Position numbers and translations under genes: made by a program
The notes under the pieces: generated by a model
Seen by the model: the letters and a program-made list of their open reading frames with translations, nothing else
What the model was told of the DNA's origin: nothing
The model's database searches: none
Assembly: GCF_003288805.1 (NCBI RefSeq)
Contig: NZ_NHYK01000011.1
Span: 1-55,763, forward strand
Direction: 5' to 3'
DNA length: 55,763 nucleotides
Source of the DNA: Helicobacter sp. 10-6591
GTDB taxonomy: Bacteria > Campylobacterota > Campylobacteria > Campylobacterales > Helicobacteraceae
In this document: in pieces, positions 1 to 7,428 of the stretch
Layout: every line of letters begins with the position of its first letter
Position numbering within the stretch: position 1 is the stretch's first letter

Positions 1-1280
1 CCCTTATCCCCCCTTTGACCCCCCAAACCCCCGACGACGCTTTCAAGGGTGCTTCGCACAGAATTATTTGATTGGGCAAAGCCTTGATGAGAATCTAAAC
101 CGCTAGATTCTGAACTTGCCATAGAATCCGAGCTATTATCCTCACAAATTCTAGTATTTTGCGGTATGGCTGTGGAGGTTTTTGCGGGATTTTCAGAGGT
201 TAGCGCACTTGGCGTGCGTGCCTCTGGAAATTTCGCAAATCCTTCGCATTGCATACCCAAAGACGAATTTCTTTTTGCCACCTCATGCATTACCGCATTC
301 ACTCCTCCTGCTCGGTTTATATCCTCCATATGCACACTACTAAGAGCTGGGGCGATTTTGGCGATATGCGCGACTTTGCTAGCGATAGTGTTAATAGATT
401 CTAAGCTAAAATCCACGCCTGCTTCTTTAGCAATGGCTAGCATATGCAAGATTGTATTTGTGCTTCCCCCCATTGCCATATCCACGACAAAGGCATTATG
501 CACAGCTTTTTTATTTAAAATATTGCGCATCTTAAATTGCTCGCTTAGCTTAGAATCTAGTGCAATTTCTACAATCCTCCTTGCAGCCTTGCGTAGTAGC
601 TCGTCCCTCTCAGGCGTTAGTGCTGGAATCGTGCCATTTCCAGGCAGTGCCACACCCATCGCTTCACAAAGGGTATTCATAGAATTGGCTGTAAACATCC
701 CAGAGCAGCTACCGCCACCAGGACAGGCGTTGCATTCTATTTCGTGTAAGCGTTTTGCATCTATCTTGCCACTCTCATACGCCCCTAGTGCTTCAAAGGC
801 GGAGTTTAAATCCAAAATCGTGCCATCATCAAGCTTGCCCGCTAGCATTGGACCACCGCTTACAAAAATCGTCGGCACATCCACGCGCAACGCCCCCATA
901 AGCATACCGGGCACAATCTTATCGCAGTTTGGGATACACACCATCGCATCGAGGCAGTGGGCATTCATCACAGATTCTATAGCATCAGCGATAAGCTCTC
1001 GGCTAGGTAGAGAGTAGAGCATACCGCTATGCCCCATAGCGATACCATCATCAATGCCTATGGTATTAAACTCAAAAGGCACGCCCCCAGCCTTTCTAAT
1101 CTCCTCTTTGACAATAGCAGCGTATTTGTTTAAGAAAAAATGCCCCGGAATAATGTCAATATAGCTATTTGCCACGCCAATAAAAGGCTTGTCAAAATCC
1201 TCGTCTTTTAGCCCTGTTGCACGCAATAAACTCCTGTGTGGTGCCCTTTGGAATCCTTTTTTAATCGTATCGCTTCGCAT
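1..1280 (-). CDS. ilvD: Dihydroxy-acid dehydratase IlvD, 5' part (cut by window edge)
   Basis: Fe-S enzyme that dehydrates 2,3-dihydroxy-3-methyl(pent)anoate to the 2-keto acid in valine/isoleucine synthesis. The reading frame opens at ATG 1280 ([17 protein letters not shown]...) behind a GAGGGAGAAA ribosome site and stays open to base 3, giving 426 codons. IlvD signatures are clear: the [12 protein letters not shown] start, [33 protein letters not shown] and [14 protein letters not shown]. After [18 protein letters not shown] (about residue 337) the family normally reaches the LHxDALT strand within a short linker. Here at least 89 residues of Ser/Thr/Asn/Gly-rich, low-complexity sequence follow, ending in a Gly-rich part encoded by three C-runs. 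The rest of the enzyme lies outside the window. The call is secure; the function of the insertion is unknown. Confidence 0.93.
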   Translation of the reverse strand, partial: MRSDTIKKGFQRAPHRSLLRATGLKDEDFDKPFIGVANSYIDIIPGHFFLNKYAAIVKEEIRKAGGVPFEFNTIGIDDGIAMGHSGMLYSLPSRELIADAIESVMNAHCLDAMVCIPNCDKIVPGMLMGALRVDVPTIFVSGGPMLAGKLDDGTILDLNSAFEALGAYESGKIDAKRLHEIECNACPGGGSCSGMFTANSMNTLCEAMGVALPGNGTIPALTPERDELLRKAARRIVEIALDSKLSEQFKMRNILNKKAVHNAFVVDMAMGGSTNTILHMLAIAKEAGVDFSLESINTIASKVAHIAKIAPALSSVHMEDINRAGGVNAVMHEVAKRNSSLGMQCEGFAKFPEARTPSALTSENPAKTSTAIPQNTRICEDNSSDSMASSESSGLDSHQGFAQSNNSVRSTLESVVGGLGGQRGDK

Positions 1281-1309
1281 AGTTTCTCCCTCATCTCAAA
1301 TAGATTGGG

Positions 1310-1315
1310 ATTATA
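1310..1315 (-). promoter_or_regulatory. -10 box for ilvD
   Basis: A perfect TATAAT on the minus strand lies 30 bases upstream of the ilvD ATG, giving a leader of about 23 nt. No clear -35 box is seen, as is usual for Helicobacter housekeeping promoters. Confidence 0.55.
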
Positions 1316-1362
1316 AGGTTTTTGAGATTAAACCTCTCTTTGTAGAGGGGGAACTCAAGCGA

Positions 1363-1530
1363 TTAAAATAATCCTAATTTATAGGCTAAGCCGATGTGAG
1401 GAGTAGAGATATTAGTAATGTAATTTTTGCTGATTAGGAATATTTGTTGTGAATTCTCAGGTGGTGTAGAAGTGTTTAGTTTTGCTAGATTTTGTAAGAG
1501 AGTTGGCCAATATCTTTGCAAAAAATCCAT
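1363..1530 (-). CDS. Small ORF resembling the C-terminal end of an outer-membrane beta-barrel (possible remnant)
   Basis: A 55-codon frame runs from ATG 1530 to TAA 1363 between ctsF and ilvD. Its last residues, NISTPHIGLAYKLGLF, alternate polar and hydrophobic and end in Phe, as the closing strand of outer-membrane beta-barrels does. There is no signal peptide and only a weak GAAG upstream of the ATG. The simplest reading is the leftover 3' end of a deleted outer-membrane protein gene; a small genuine gene cannot be excluded. It is too short to assign a family. Confidence 0.35.
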   Translation of the reverse strand: MDFLQRYWPTLLQNLAKLNTSTPPENSQQIFLISKNYITNISTPHIGLAYKLGLF

Positions 1531-1564
1531 TGTGTTGGACTTCGTGTAATTCTGTTATTCTGCT

Positions 1565-2647
1565 TTAAAAGTTCAGTGCGCTTGAACTTAAATCCCACAT
1601 GGGTACAAATACGCCCAATGCTAAAAGCAAAATCATACTGCCCATTGCTATGCTCAAAGTGGGCTCTAGTAGGCGCAAAGCAATGTCTATCTTTTCTTTG
1701 GTCAGATTCTCTGTATTGCGTGCGATTATTTCAAACATCTCTGCTAACTGCGCGCTTTTCTCTCCCACAGAAACAAGTGCGAGATTTACAGAATCCAAAA
1801 GCCCCAGTGTCTCTAGTGCGAAGCTTAGCGGCTTGGCATTATAGAGCAAGATAGGGAGCTTTTGGTACTGAATCCTTAGTGCCTTATTCTGCACGCTATC
1901 AATGGCAAGTACAAGGCTTCTCTCAAGCGGCAACGCACCTTTGAGCATATTTGAAAGTCCAAAGCAAAAATTATAGCTATCTCTTAAGCGTGTAAGCTCG
2001 CCAATTAAAGGCATGTGCAAGATAATTCCATCAAGCCTTAGGGCAAAATCAGGCAGATTCTTATACATCATCCGTATGCTTACAATAATCCCAAAGACCA
2101 CGCCAACCCAAAAAATTCCAAAAAGCTCAAACAAATCATGCGCCCAAAGCAAGATATTTGTCCATACAGGCAGCTCCACTCCAAGCTCACCAAAAAGCTC
2201 CAAGAATGCCGGCAGCACAAAATAAATAATTGCCACAAACGCTAGCACCATAGAGCAAAGCACGACTATTGGATACACGAGAGCCTTTTTTATCTGTGAG
2301 CTTAGCTCTGCTTTCAGCGCGAAGTGTTGCGCAAGAGTGTGGGTTACAAGCTTAAGATTGCCACTTGTTTGTCCTAGCTGCAAAAGCACGCAAGCAAGAT
2401 TCCCAAATACATCGCTGTGGCGCAAAAAACATTCATGAAGAGCTAAACCCTCTTGTAGGCTCAATACAATATCCTTAAGAGCAGATTCTAAATACACATT
2501 TCTTGTCTTAAGATACTGCATACATTCAAGAAGCCCCACTCCAGAATCTAGCATAATAGACATCTGTTTAAAAACAGCGCTAATCTCGCTATTTGGTATG
2601 CTTTTTTGTAGTAAAGACCTGATTTTATACACAGAATCTACCACCAT
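1565..2647 (-). CDS. ctsF: Type II secretion/pseudopilus inner-membrane platform protein (CtsF/GspF/PilC-like)
   Basis: 360 aa. Polytopic platform protein of the GspF/PilC family, around which the assembly ATPase works to build a pseudopilus. Two repeats of the family are visible: an N-terminal half with MSIMLDSGVGLLECMQYLK and a later one with LSNMLKGALPLERSLVLA, each followed by hydrophobic membrane segments (about residues 125-150, 170-190 and 330-355). The gene starts inside the 3' end of the ATPase gene (10-base overlap), so the two are translationally coupled. In Campylobacter jejuni the equivalent set (ctsD, E, F) is needed for natural transformation. The gene symbol rests on operon content, not on a database search; a general T2SS/T4P role is the alternative. 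Confidence 0.8.
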   Translation of the reverse strand: MVVDSVYKIRSLLQKSIPNSEISAVFKQMSIMLDSGVGLLECMQYLKTRNVYLESALKDIVLSLQEGLALHECFLRHSDVFGNLACVLLQLGQTSGNLKLVTHTLAQHFALKAELSSQIKKALVYPIVVLCSMVLAFVAIIYFVLPAFLELFGELGVELPVWTNILLWAHDLFELFGIFWVGVVFGIIVSIRMMYKNLPDFALRLDGIILHMPLIGELTRLRDSYNFCFGLSNMLKGALPLERSLVLAIDSVQNKALRIQYQKLPILLYNAKPLSFALETLGLLDSVNLALVSVGEKSAQLAEMFEIIARNTENLTKEKIDIALRLLEPTLSIAMGSMILLLALGVFVPMWDLSSSALNF

Positions 2648-4140
2648 ACTCTATGTACCTCATCTATACTACTCTGCCCACTTTCAAGCAAATTTTTTGC
2701 ATCTACATCCATAGGAAACATTTTTATATCTTGCAAGTCTTTCTTTTGGTCTCTCAAGAATGTGCTCAAAGATTCATTATTGAGTAAAAGTTCATTTATC
2801 ATTATGCGACCCTTAAAGCCATAGCCTTGGCAATGCTTGCACCCTACGCTACGCCAGAGATTTTTCTGATCAAGTTGTAATTGTTCTATAAGTCCCATAT
2901 AAAGGCCATTTTTATACTCCTTATAAAACCCCTCACTAGCCTTTATACTGCAATGTTTGCAAAGTCGTCTCACAAGTCGCTGTGCGATAATAAGTGAGAG
3001 GCTAGATGCAAGAATATCCACCTTCCCCCCAAGCCCTAAGATTCTATCCAGTGCGCCTAGACAGTTATTAGCATGCAAGGTTGTAAGAACTAAATGCCCT
3101 GTAAGAGCAGACTGGAATGCTAGCTCTAATGTTGCTAAATCGCGTATCTCACCTATCATCATCACATCTGGATCTTGTCTTAAGGCACTACGCAAGGCCT
3201 GATTGAATCCAAAATCATATTGCTCATTTAAAAGAATCTGTGTGAGGCTATCTACTTGGTATTCGATTGGATCTTCTATCGTGAGTATTTTTTTATGGCT
3301 GGATTGGCTTGATTTGAGCATTGCATGCAAAGTCGTGCTTTTACCACAGCCTGTAGGTCCTACGAGTATAACCACACCACTCCCTTTATACAAAGTCGAA
3401 GTGATAATCTGCAGACGCTCTGTATCAAAGCCTAGATTCTCAAGCTCTAAAACCTCTATATCCTTTGGCAAGATCCTTATCACCAAAGACTCTCCACTAA
3501 TAGTAGGCACAGATGAAAATCTGAAGTCAAATTCTTTGTCTTGGAATGTCTGTGAAAACCTCCCATCAAGTGCCTTGCGATTTTCTGTCATATCGATATT
3601 GCATTGAAGTTTTAGCCTTGAAGAAAGTACAGCAAAAAGATTTTTTTCTAACACAAAACTCTTTTGCAAGATTCCATCTATCCGCTTTCGCACAAGCGCA
3701 TTTTGTGTATGAAGCTCAATGTGTATATCGCTACTTTGGGAGTCTATAGCTTCTTGGAGGATAAAGTCTAAAAGTCTCTTGACTTCTTTGGAATCTTCAA
3801 GTCCCTCTTGTGTGTTTGGATTTTTGTAGGTATTTGTCTGCAAGAGTGCAAGCTTTGCTTTGAGATTCTCACACAAAAGCCAAAATTCTGCCTGCAAAAG
3901 TGCTCTTTGGTAGAAAAAATCAAAGTCTTGTATTTGGTAAAACTCCACGCGCAAATTTGCAAACTTCTTATCCAAATGGAATGCCAATAATTCTTTTTGC
4001 ACAGAATCTCTGAGTGCGATTTTGATGCTTTGCTCAGTCTTTTGGAAAGCAAAGCATTCTAGTTTCTGCATAAATCCCAGCTCAAGCATGCCAAGCACAC
4101 CCAAATCCAGACTTTCTAAATCTAGAGATTCGTTTTGCAT
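2638..4140 (-). CDS. ctsE: Secretion/competence ATPase (CtsE/GspE/PilB-like)
   Basis: 500 aa cytoplasmic hexameric ATPase that drives pseudopilus assembly. Visible motifs are Walker A GPTGCGKSTT, DPIEYQ, the aspartate box and Walker B region LRQDPDVMMIGEIRD, and the His box TGHLVLTTLHAN. A zinc-binding insert has two CxxC pairs (CKHC and a second CKHC) before GYGFKGR, as in GspE/PilB. The N-terminal 120 residues are Leu/Glu/Lys-rich and variable. The start ATG 4140 overlaps the secretin stop (TAATG), and the 3' end overlaps ctsF. In C. jejuni a small gene, ctsP, separates D and E; there is no room for it here. Confidence 0.85.
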   Translation of the reverse strand: MQNESLDLESLDLGVLGMLELGFMQKLECFAFQKTEQSIKIALRDSVQKELLAFHLDKKFANLRVEFYQIQDFDFFYQRALLQAEFWLLCENLKAKLALLQTNTYKNPNTQEGLEDSKEVKRLLDFILQEAIDSQSSDIHIELHTQNALVRKRIDGILQKSFVLEKNLFAVLSSRLKLQCNIDMTENRKALDGRFSQTFQDKEFDFRFSSVPTISGESLVIRILPKDIEVLELENLGFDTERLQIITSTLYKGSGVVILVGPTGCGKSTTLHAMLKSSQSSHKKILTIEDPIEYQVDSLTQILLNEQYDFGFNQALRSALRQDPDVMMIGEIRDLATLELAFQSALTGHLVLTTLHANNCLGALDRILGLGGKVDILASSLSLIIAQRLVRRLCKHCSIKASEGFYKEYKNGLYMGLIEQLQLDQKNLWRSVGCKHCQGYGFKGRIMINELLLNNESLSTFLRDQKKDLQDIKMFPMDVDAKNLLESGQSSIDEVHRVWW

Positions 4141-5648
4141 TATTGCACTTTTTCTAGGAACTTCTTGGCATCCTGAGGAATCCCATCGCCTAGTCCTATG
4201 ATGTGTGGCGAGATGACAATAATCATCTCCTTAGTAACCTCTATATTCTTTGTATAGCTAAAAAGATATTTAAGAAGTGGAATATCACCTAAGAGGGGGA
4301 GTTTCTTGCGGGTTTTGGTCTGTGTCTTATCCATAAGTCCGCCTAAGACTATCTTTTGTCCATTTTCTATTGCGACAAGAGATGAGAGATGTTTGGTCGA
4401 AAGATTGGGTGGGGAAGCAAGAGCGGTAGTTTGGTTTTCTGTAGAGGAGTCTTTTGTCTTTGTGATTGAGGGATTTATCTTAAGAATCACGCGAGTACCT
4501 TCGATGCTTGGCGTTACATCGAGCAAAATCCCCGCAAACACTGAAGGAAAAGCCTGCGAAGCATTTTGGACAGAAGTGCCTTGTGTGGTTGTCTGGAAAG
4601 TTGTATTTTGGCTGTATCGAAGGACTGAGCCTACGCTTATTATCGCTGGCTGGTTATTAAGTGTCAGCACTCTGGGGTTTGAGAGAGATTCCACCTTGCC
4701 ATAGGTTTCTAGAAACTCAATGATGCGCTCTATACTCACGCCTTGTGAAAAAATATTTATCCCATAAGAGTTGCCCGCACTCCCTAACACAAAAGAACTG
4801 GCATCAGGACTACCTATAGGAGCACTAGAGAAATTTAGCAGCCCAAAGAACTGCTCCCAATCTACCCCATAAGTGCTTGTGTTGCTGTGTTCGATATTAA
4901 AGATATTCACATCAATAAGCACTTGGGAGTGGATTTTATCTACCAAAGAGCCTATGTACTCCTCCACACGTGCTATTTGGTTCCTGCTACCTGTGATTGT
5001 TAATAATCCAGCTCCTTTGTTTATAACGATATTTTTCTGCTCTGAATCTGGCTTATACCAATCACCGGGTCGATACGCAATGCTATAGATCTCATTTTCT
5101 AGCTCACCCCAAAAGTCCATCTCATCAATCGAGTAAATCTTCGTCCCGCTTTTGCCAATCCCTAGCGTATTTTGTGCGGCTTTATTAAGCGCCATTTTGT
5201 GTGCTTGGGATTCAGAATCTAGCCCATAGCCATAAGCTGGAGTTTGATAAAGCATATTGTAAGAATCTTGGGAGAAGAAGACATCTGTATTGCTTGAGCC
5301 TACCCTTGCTGTCGAGATGTAATTGATACTAAAAGTTTTGGTTTGTAATGCTTTGAGTTCTAAGGTTTTGCCATCAAATACATAGCCTATATCGCTTTTA
5401 TCCAAAATCACCCGCAAGACATTTTCTAAGCTTTCATTAGAAAATCTTAGTTGTGTCTTTTGTTTATCAAGCAATTGTTTTGAGTTTTGGGTGTATATGA
5501 TATTAAGAGCGCATTGAGTAGCTATACCATCAAGCAAAGCGGACGAGGATACATGAGCATTTAAGGTGATCTTACAATCACACAAGCTATGAGACAAAAA
5601 ACACAGACAAAAAATACAGACAAATTTTGCGTGTATTTTGTTCTTCAT
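4140..5648 (-). CDS. ctsD: Secretin, outer-membrane channel of the DNA-uptake system (CtsD/GspD/PilQ-like)
   Basis: 502 aa. It begins with a basic, hydrophobic signal peptide (MKNKIHAKFVCIFCLCFLSH). It continues with an N-domain of the secretin/TonB short type (QCALNIIYTQNSKQLL... NVLRVILDKSDIGYVFDGKTL) and ends with the conserved secretin domain: RVLTLNNQPAIISVG, FAGILLDVTPSIEG, GQKIVLGGLMDKT, PLLGDIPLLKYLFSY and EMIIVISPHII. A Ser/Thr/Gln-rich stretch lies inside the secretin domain (about residues 350-410). Its start overlaps the end of the small upstream gene by 4 bases. It would form the outer-membrane pore through which transforming DNA or a pseudopilus passes. Confidence 0.87.
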   Translation of the reverse strand: MKNKIHAKFVCIFCLCFLSHSLCDCKITLNAHVSSSALLDGIATQCALNIIYTQNSKQLLDKQKTQLRFSNESLENVLRVILDKSDIGYVFDGKTLELKALQTKTFSINYISTARVGSSNTDVFFSQDSYNMLYQTPAYGYGLDSESQAHKMALNKAAQNTLGIGKSGTKIYSIDEMDFWGELENEIYSIAYRPGDWYKPDSEQKNIVINKGAGLLTITGSRNQIARVEEYIGSLVDKIHSQVLIDVNIFNIEHSNTSTYGVDWEQFFGLLNFSSAPIGSPDASSFVLGSAGNSYGINIFSQGVSIERIIEFLETYGKVESLSNPRVLTLNNQPAIISVGSVLRYSQNTTFQTTTQGTSVQNASQAFPSVFAGILLDVTPSIEGTRVILKINPSITKTKDSSTENQTTALASPPNLSTKHLSSLVAIENGQKIVLGGLMDKTQTKTRKKLPLLGDIPLLKYLFSYTKNIEVTKEMIIVISPHIIGLGDGIPQDAKKFLEKVQ

Positions 5649-5989
5649 TTTTTTATTCTTATATATTGCTTATAGCCGTTGCGCTCAAGTAATATAGAAT
5701 CTTTAGTAATCTTTAGTATTTCAAAACCGTTGATTTTGTCTTTGGGTTTATACCACCTGCCATTGAGCAATGCTTTGTTGTTCATAATAGCTTCTAGCAC
5801 TAGCTTTTGCTCCTTAGCAGGCGGTACAAACGGATTATGGTCTAGGGATTTTTGGATAAAGTACGGCTGGTTTGAGAGGGATTGGAGTTTATAAGAAAGA
5901 TCATTGACGCACTGTATATCGCAAACTCGTGTATATAAGCTGCTGGAATAGATTCCATAAAAGCAAAAGCTTGCTATCTTTTGCCTCAT
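5645..5989 (-). CDS. Small periplasmic/membrane component of the cts operon (CtsR/PilP-like position)
   Basis: 114 aa, first gene of the four-gene operon, with a strong AAGGAGA ribosome site before ATG 5989. The N-terminus has a short hydrophobic stretch. The C-terminal half (NPFVPPAKEQKLVLEAIMN, then LNGRWYKPKDKINGFEILKI and SILLERNGYKQYIRI) resembles the small beta-domain of PilP/GspC-type linkers that contact the secretin. C. jejuni has the small transformation protein CtsR directly upstream of ctsD, so position and size fit, but sequence identity to CtsR could not be verified. It probably links the inner-membrane platform to the secretin. Confidence 0.6.
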   Translation of the reverse strand: MRQKIASFCFYGIYSSSLYTRVCDIQCVNDLSYKLQSLSNQPYFIQKSLDHNPFVPPAKEQKLVLEAIMNNKALLNGRWYKPKDKINGFEILKITKDSILLERNGYKQYIRIKK

Positions 5990-6154
5990 AACATCTCCTT
6001 AAGAGAAAATGACAAGTGCGCAAATACTATCCCAACAGAAGTTAAAACCCACTTAACCTCCCTATACGGATATATTACAAACTAGAAGTTGTAATACAGC
6101 TACTCTTGGGAAGTAGCATAAGGGCCAAAGATTCTGATACACGCAAAGACAAGC

Positions 6155-6160
6155 TATAAT
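6155..6160 (+). promoter_or_regulatory. -10 box for plsY-folB
   Basis: TATAAT on the plus strand, 111 bases before the plsY ATG. It would give a leader of about 105 nt. No riboswitch-like fold was recognised in the leader. Confidence 0.5.
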
Positions 6161-6271
6161 GCGCCCCTATTTTTCTTGGATATGACCAGAGGATTTTGCA
6201 GAGTGCTATAGATTTGTCATGGTGAGACAAGCGAGATAGTAAATAAAAGACCTTAGGATAAAGGAAAAGGT

Positions 6272-6958
6272 ATGGATATGTATTTGGATTTATTTTCATC
6301 ATTTGGCGAGATTGTAAGCAATACCAATATTATCTTTTATCTCTTAGCATACGTTATAGGCGGGATTCCCTTTGGACTCTTGCTAGTAAGAATGCTTTAT
6401 AAGATAGATATCCGCACCATTGGATCAGGTAGTATAGGCGCGACAAATGTCTATAGAGCAATAAAAGAGTTAAACCCACAAGTCGCAAAAACTCTAGCTA
6501 TCTGTACAATCATACTTGATGCTTGTAAGGGCATGATTATCGTAGCGCTTGCTAAAGCATTTGGCCTCAGTTTTAGTGTCCAGTGGTCTATCGCGCTGCT
6601 TTCTATCCTTGGGCATTGCTATAGTCCATTTCTAGGTTTTAAGGGTGGCAAGGGCGTTGCTACAGCTATTGGTTCAGTTATCTTGCTTATTCCTATTGAG
6701 GGAATCTTTGGGCTTTTAGTATGGGGAGTTGTTGGTAAAGTCTTTAAAATCTCATCTCTTTCATCATTGCTAGGTGTGCTTAGCGGGATTGCGCTCACCT
6801 TTGTACTGCCTTATGTTTTGCCACTACCAGATTCTATAAATATACTCACACAAGTTGGCACCCATACACCTGTAGTGCTCATCGGCTTGCTCATTCTTTA
6901 TACACATATTCCAAATATCAAGAAGCTTCTTAGCAAACAAGAAAGCAAGGTTTTATAA
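6272..6958 (+). CDS. plsY: Acyl-phosphate:glycerol-3-phosphate acyltransferase PlsY
   Basis: 228 aa integral membrane enzyme that transfers an acyl group from acyl-phosphate to glycerol-3-phosphate, the first step of phospholipid synthesis. Family motifs are present in order: YVIGGIPFGLLL, IRTIGSGSIGATNVYRAI, LDACKGMI, ILGHCYSPFLGFKGGKGVAT and a late hydrophobic block. Several membrane segments are evident. The start has an AAAGGAAAAGGT ribosome site; a second in-frame ATG two codons on is possible. folB follows after 3 bases, forming a two-gene unit as in other Helicobacter. Confidence 0.95.
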   Translation: MDMYLDLFSSFGEIVSNTNIIFYLLAYVIGGIPFGLLLVRMLYKIDIRTIGSGSIGATNVYRAIKELNPQVAKTLAICTIILDACKGMIIVALAKAFGLSFSVQWSIALLSILGHCYSPFLGFKGGKGVATAIGSVILLIPIEGIFGLLVWGVVGKVFKISSLSSLLGVLSGIALTFVLPYVLPLPDSINILTQVGTHTPVVLIGLLILYTHIPNIKKLLSKQESKVL

Positions 6959-6961
6959 AAT

Positions 6962-7294
6962 ATGGAGTTGTGCCTCATTATTGAGGATTTAACCTTAGAT
7001 ACCATCATTGGCATACTTCCACATGAGAGAATCCAAGCCCAAAAGCTCCATCTAAATGCAAAAATTTTCTATGACTACCACCAAGAATTTTTAGATTACA
7101 CACATATAATAGAATTCATCACAAATGACATACACAAACATAAATATGAGCTCTTAGAAGATTTGCTTTTGAATCTCACAAAAAACCTTAAAGATACTTT
7201 TGTGAATATCACTAGCCTCTATTTGGAAGTTAAAAAACCAGAGATTCTTAAAGATTGCATCCCCGGAGCGAGTATCAAGAGGTCTTTTGTCTAA
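6962..7294 (+). CDS. folB: Dihydroneopterin aldolase FolB
   Basis: 110 aa. Cleaves 7,8-dihydroneopterin to 6-hydroxymethyl-dihydropterin in folate synthesis. The conserved start LCLIIEDLTLDTIIGILPHER, the middle IIEFITNDIHKHKYELLEDL with the Tyr/Glu of the family, and the end LEVKKPEILKDCIPGASIKR are typical of FolB. It follows plsY by 3 bases. Its stop overlaps that of an open frame on the opposite strand. Confidence 0.88.
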   Translation: MELCLIIEDLTLDTIIGILPHERIQAQKLHLNAKIFYDYHQEFLDYTHIIEFITNDIHKHKYELLEDLLLNLTKNLKDTFVNITSLYLEVKKPEILKDCIPGASIKRSFV

Positions 7295-7422
7295 ATTACA
7301 TCTTCTTGTGGCCAATTTGCTAAGCGATATGTATCAAGCGAAAAAGCTTCTGTAGGGAATTTTAAGGAAGATTCAAGGTAGTCCAAGAGAAACTTTAAAG
7401 TCTCTTTGGTTTGGAGTTTGTG
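7291..7422 (-). pseudogene. Open 43-codon segment behind the O-antigen ligase stop, protein-like but without a start
   Basis: Directly after the O-antigen ligase stop, the same frame has a second TGA (7423-7425) and then 43 open codons (HKLQTKETLKFLLDYLESSL... RLANWPQEDVI) ending in TAG at 7291-7293. The composition looks like real protein, with a helical Leu/Glu pattern, but there is no ATG and no ribosome site. It is most likely the 3' remnant of a lost gene. No family was recognised. Confidence 0.3.
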
Positions 7423-7428
7423 TCAAGA

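Noticed and set aside
166-1017. 283-codon open frame on the plus strand
   Set aside because: It is antisense to ilvD, whose conserved motifs are on the minus strand; Ser/Ala/Ile-rich shadow without a ribosome site.
6075-6302. 75-codon open frame opposite the plsY start
   Set aside because: Covers the plsY promoter and start, lacks a ribosome site, and has no recognisable content.
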